Source of the DNA: an uncultured beta proteobacterium
GTDB taxonomy: Bacteria; Pseudomonadota; Gammaproteobacteria; Burkholderiales; Burkholderiaceae
Direction: 5' to 3'
Assembly (NCBI GenBank): GCA_903835865.1
Contig: CAILON010000045.1
Coordinates: 1-6,295 of the forward strand
DNA length: 6,295 bases
A program made the translations under genes and the position numbers. This document shows, in pieces, positions 4,406-6,295 of the stretch. Numbering within the stretch: position 1 is the first letter of the stretch; every line of letters begins with the position of its first letter. The notes under the pieces were generated by a model. The model was not told where the DNA came from. It made no database searches and saw only the letters and a list, made by a program, of their open reading frames with translations.

Positions 4406-6295
4406 TTAGGCTGCCTCTTTAGCTAGATTCATAAACAGAACTGATACTTGTGCACCAACCACTTCTTCTCCCCGCATACGGTTTCGTATTTCGATTTTGG
4501 CAGAGTGATCTTCAATAATTTTTTTAACCACTGCCAAACCCAATCCCGTGCCTTTAGTCTTCGTTGTTACATAGGGCTCAAATGCTCTTGCTAATATCTT
4601 AGCTGGAAAACCAGTTCCACTATCACTTATTGTTAAGCGCACTGCGTTTTGCACTTGTCCATTTTGCTCGCCATAGCGAACTAGCTCGGTCTTCACTTCA
4701 ACCGGGGCATCATGCTTTGCCCCTTCTAAAGTGGCATCTTGGGCATTTTGTAGCAAATTGTGAATCACCTGTCGCAATTGTGTAGGGTCACCCATGATAT
4801 CTGGACAATCCGGATCCAGCTGAGTTTGAATAGGGCTTCCCTCATACAGACCCAGGATCTCTGTGGTCAGGGTATTAATTGAAATAGGCTTTAGTTGTGG
4901 GCTTGGTGTCTTCGCAAAATCTCTAAAGTCATTCACCATCTCCTTCATGGCCTGCACTTGGCCGATGATGGTTTCTGTACTCCGATTGATCATATCCTCT
5001 TGCTCAGGACTCAACTTACCAGCCAACTTGTGTTGCAGCCTTTCTGCTGAGAGCTGAATAGGTGTTAATGGATTTTTAATCTCGTGCGCCAAACGCCGCG
5101 CTACCTCACTCCACGCTATAGATCGTTGAGCAGTTACTACGTCAGTAATATCGTCAAAGACCACCATTCGTAAGTCTGCCGTCAACTCTGTGCCACGTAC
5201 AAACAAAGTAACGCCTAACTCATTCTCATACTCATTGGTCGCATGTAATTGGATTTGTTTTTGCCAAACCGGCGCGCTTGTTTGTGACCAACCGGTCTTG
5301 CTGGCCTTTTCTGGGCCTTCGCCGGTAACGGCCAGCTTTATGGTGGCGAAGCCTCCTTTGATGGCTTCCTCAAACTCCAAGAGGGCAGGTATATGACTTA
5401 AGGGCCGCCCCTCGAGATCGGTGAGATCTTGTCCAAAAATTCGGTCCGCTCCTGCATTGCTAGAAACCACGTTGTAGTCTTTATCGAAAATACATACGCC
5501 CGCAGTTAAATTTCCCAATACTGTCTCCAAAAAGGATTTGGATTCCTGCAAAGAAGTTCGGGTATCGGCAAGCTGCCTGGTCATCACATTAAATTGTCTA
5601 GTGAGCATTCCAAGTTCATCGCCAGTATCAAGTTCTGGCTTGGGCGATAAATCACCCTGCGCAACTGCTTGAGTCCCCTTTAACAACATCAATAAGGGAC
5701 GCGCCAGCTGACGGCCTAAAGTAAGGGCCAATGTAATTGCTACAAATAATGCAAAGAACAAAGTCAGCGTAAGCGTTCCAACAAACATTTTTCGCAAACC
5801 CGAGCGGCCCAAGGCTTTCTCTTGATAGTCGCTATAGGCGGCCTGAACTGCAAGGCTATTTTTAGTGATTCCTTCTGGAACAATTTTTACCAACTGTAAA
5901 TACCAGAGCTCTTTTTGGTACTGCGTATTAAGCCCAAATCCTCGGGTGCTTACCCCCCCCTCTTTGGCCAGGGGCAAGATCACGCGCAATTGATATTCTT
6001 GTGAGTCATTGAGCGCAGAAGGCTCATCAATATATTTAACGCCGCCAACCTTGGATGCTTGATTCATCATCTCGGCACTTGGTGATGGAGATTGCTTTAA
6101 TAACGCGCCCGAAGCAGCTGTTGCAACCACGGCTTGATGACTATCATAAATAGTAATTTCTTGAATGCCAAATTGGTCTCGCATGCGTGATAGCAACAAG
6201 GTTAATTCAGATGGGCTAGCTTGATTGGGATTGCGGCGAATTTGATCAATAACAATACGGCCTTCATCTTGAAGTTCGAGTAAGGAGCCGCTCAA
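4406..6295 (-). CDS. ntrY: NtrY-like membrane sensor histidine kinase (N-terminus cut by window edge)
   Basis: The visible 629 residues run to the right edge with no convincing start; the TTG at 6293-6295 is only the first complete codon in the window. Numbering from it, residues 1-168 are a probable extracytoplasmic sensing region and about 170-194 a transmembrane helix (FVGTLTLTLFFALFVAITLA). About 193-245 are a HAMP linker and about 250-385 a PAS domain. The dimerisation/phosphoacceptor domain holds H404 in the H-box (RLAHEIKNPLTP). The ATPase domain has the N-box (N513, N517), G1 (D558-SGTG), F-box (F572-EPY) and G2 (GTGLGL, 582-587). All catalytic motifs are intact. The protein should autophosphorylate and pass phosphate to the NtrX-like regulator downstream. 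NtrYX is associated with nitrogen and redox responses in other proteobacteria; the signal here is unknown. The missing N-terminus should hold at least one more membrane helix. Confidence 0.92.
   Translation of the reverse strand: MSGSLLELQDEGRIVIDQIRRNPNQASPSELTLLLSRMRDQFGIQEITIYDSHQAVVATAASGALLKQSPSPSAEMMNQASKVGGVKYIDEPSALNDSQEYQLRVILPLAKEGGVSTRGFGLNTQYQKELWYLQLVKIVPEGITKNSLAVQAAYSDYQEKALGRSGLRKMFVGTLTLTLFFALFVAITLALTLGRQLARPLLMLLKGTQAVAQGDLSPKPELDTGDELGMLTRQFNVMTRQLADTRTSLQESKSFLETVLGNLTAGVCIFDKDYNVVSSNAGADRIFGQDLTDLEGRPLSHIPALLEFEEAIKGGFATIKLAVTGEGPEKASKTGWSQTSAPVWQKQIQLHATNEYENELGVTLFVRGTELTADLRMVVFDDITDVVTAQRSIAWSEVARRLAHEIKNPLTPIQLSAERLQHKLAGKLSPEQEDMINRSTETIIGQVQAMKEMVNDFRDFAKTPSPQLKPISINTLTTEILGLYEGSPIQTQLDPDCPDIMGDPTQLRQVIHNLLQNAQDATLEGAKHDAPVEVKTELVRYGEQNGQVQNAVRLTISDSGTGFPAKILARAFEPYVTTKTKGTGLGLAVVKKIIEDHSAKIEIRNRMRGEEVVGAQVSVLFMNLAKEAA
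4414..4420 (-). promoter_or_regulatory. Ribosome binding site of ntrX inside the end of ntrY
   Basis: AAAGAGG on the minus strand lies within the last codons of ntrY, about 10 nt before the ntrX ATG. The ntrY stop and the ntrX start are separated by only GC (TAAGCATG). This arrangement supports translational coupling and one transcript, and fixes the ntrX start. Confidence 0.6.
5953..5960 (-). repeat. G8 homopolymer within the ntrY coding sequence
   Basis: Eight consecutive C on the plus strand give G8 on the coding strand, across codons for E112-G113-G114-V115 of the visible protein, in the predicted extracytoplasmic region before the transmembrane helix. The frame is open on both sides. 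A one-base change would truncate the protein before its kinase domain and so also disturb coupling to ntrX. Confidence 0.85.

Noticed and set aside
4863..5396. Plus-strand frames at 4863-5057 and 5190-5396 inside ntrY
   Set aside because: They are antisense to the histidine kinase core and PAS region and have no ribosome binding site or family features.

Overview
The window looks like chromosomal DNA from a moderately low-GC betaproteobacterium, most likely Burkholderiales. A Polynucleobacter-like freshwater bacterium is my best guess, made from protein style and base composition by eye and not from a database search. It holds two complete accessory-type genes, a two-component pair cut by the right edge, the start of an unrecognised exported protein cut by the left edge, and two broken tRNA 5' halves.

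Layout: (i) 1-163, minus strand: N-terminus of an exported protein running off the left edge. (ii) 164-673: a gene-poor stretch with a 37-nt tRNA-Phe-like 5' half that stops just after a GAA anticodon, then a good sigma70-type promoter for the next gene. (iii) 674-1444, plus strand: a beta-class carbonic anhydrase with a twin-arginine signal. (iv) 1445-1578: a convergent gap with an imperfect inverted repeat. (v) 1579-3570, minus strand: a TPR-GT41 'SPINDLY/OGT-like' protein O-glycosyltransferase. (vi) 3571-3722: a gap with a second, more diverged tRNA 5' half, ending at the same tRNA position as the first. (vii) 3723-6295, minus strand: ntrX-like regulator and ntrY-like sensor kinase, 2 nt apart. 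The kinase is missing its N-terminus at the right edge.

NtrY and NtrX form one phosphorelay. The NtrX-like protein has a receiver and a Fis-type DNA-binding domain but lacks the central AAA+ sigma54-activation domain, so it should regulate in a way that does not depend on sigma54. The carbonic anhydrase and the glycosyltransferase have no evident link to nitrogen sensing. They lie between two same-orientation tRNA 5' halves, which suggests an inserted cassette at a tRNA-related hot spot, although no integrase or transposase is visible. No CRISPR array, rRNA or complete tRNA was seen. The points most worth checking are the paired tRNA halves, the AAA+-less NtrX, and a G8 tract in the ntrY coding sequence.
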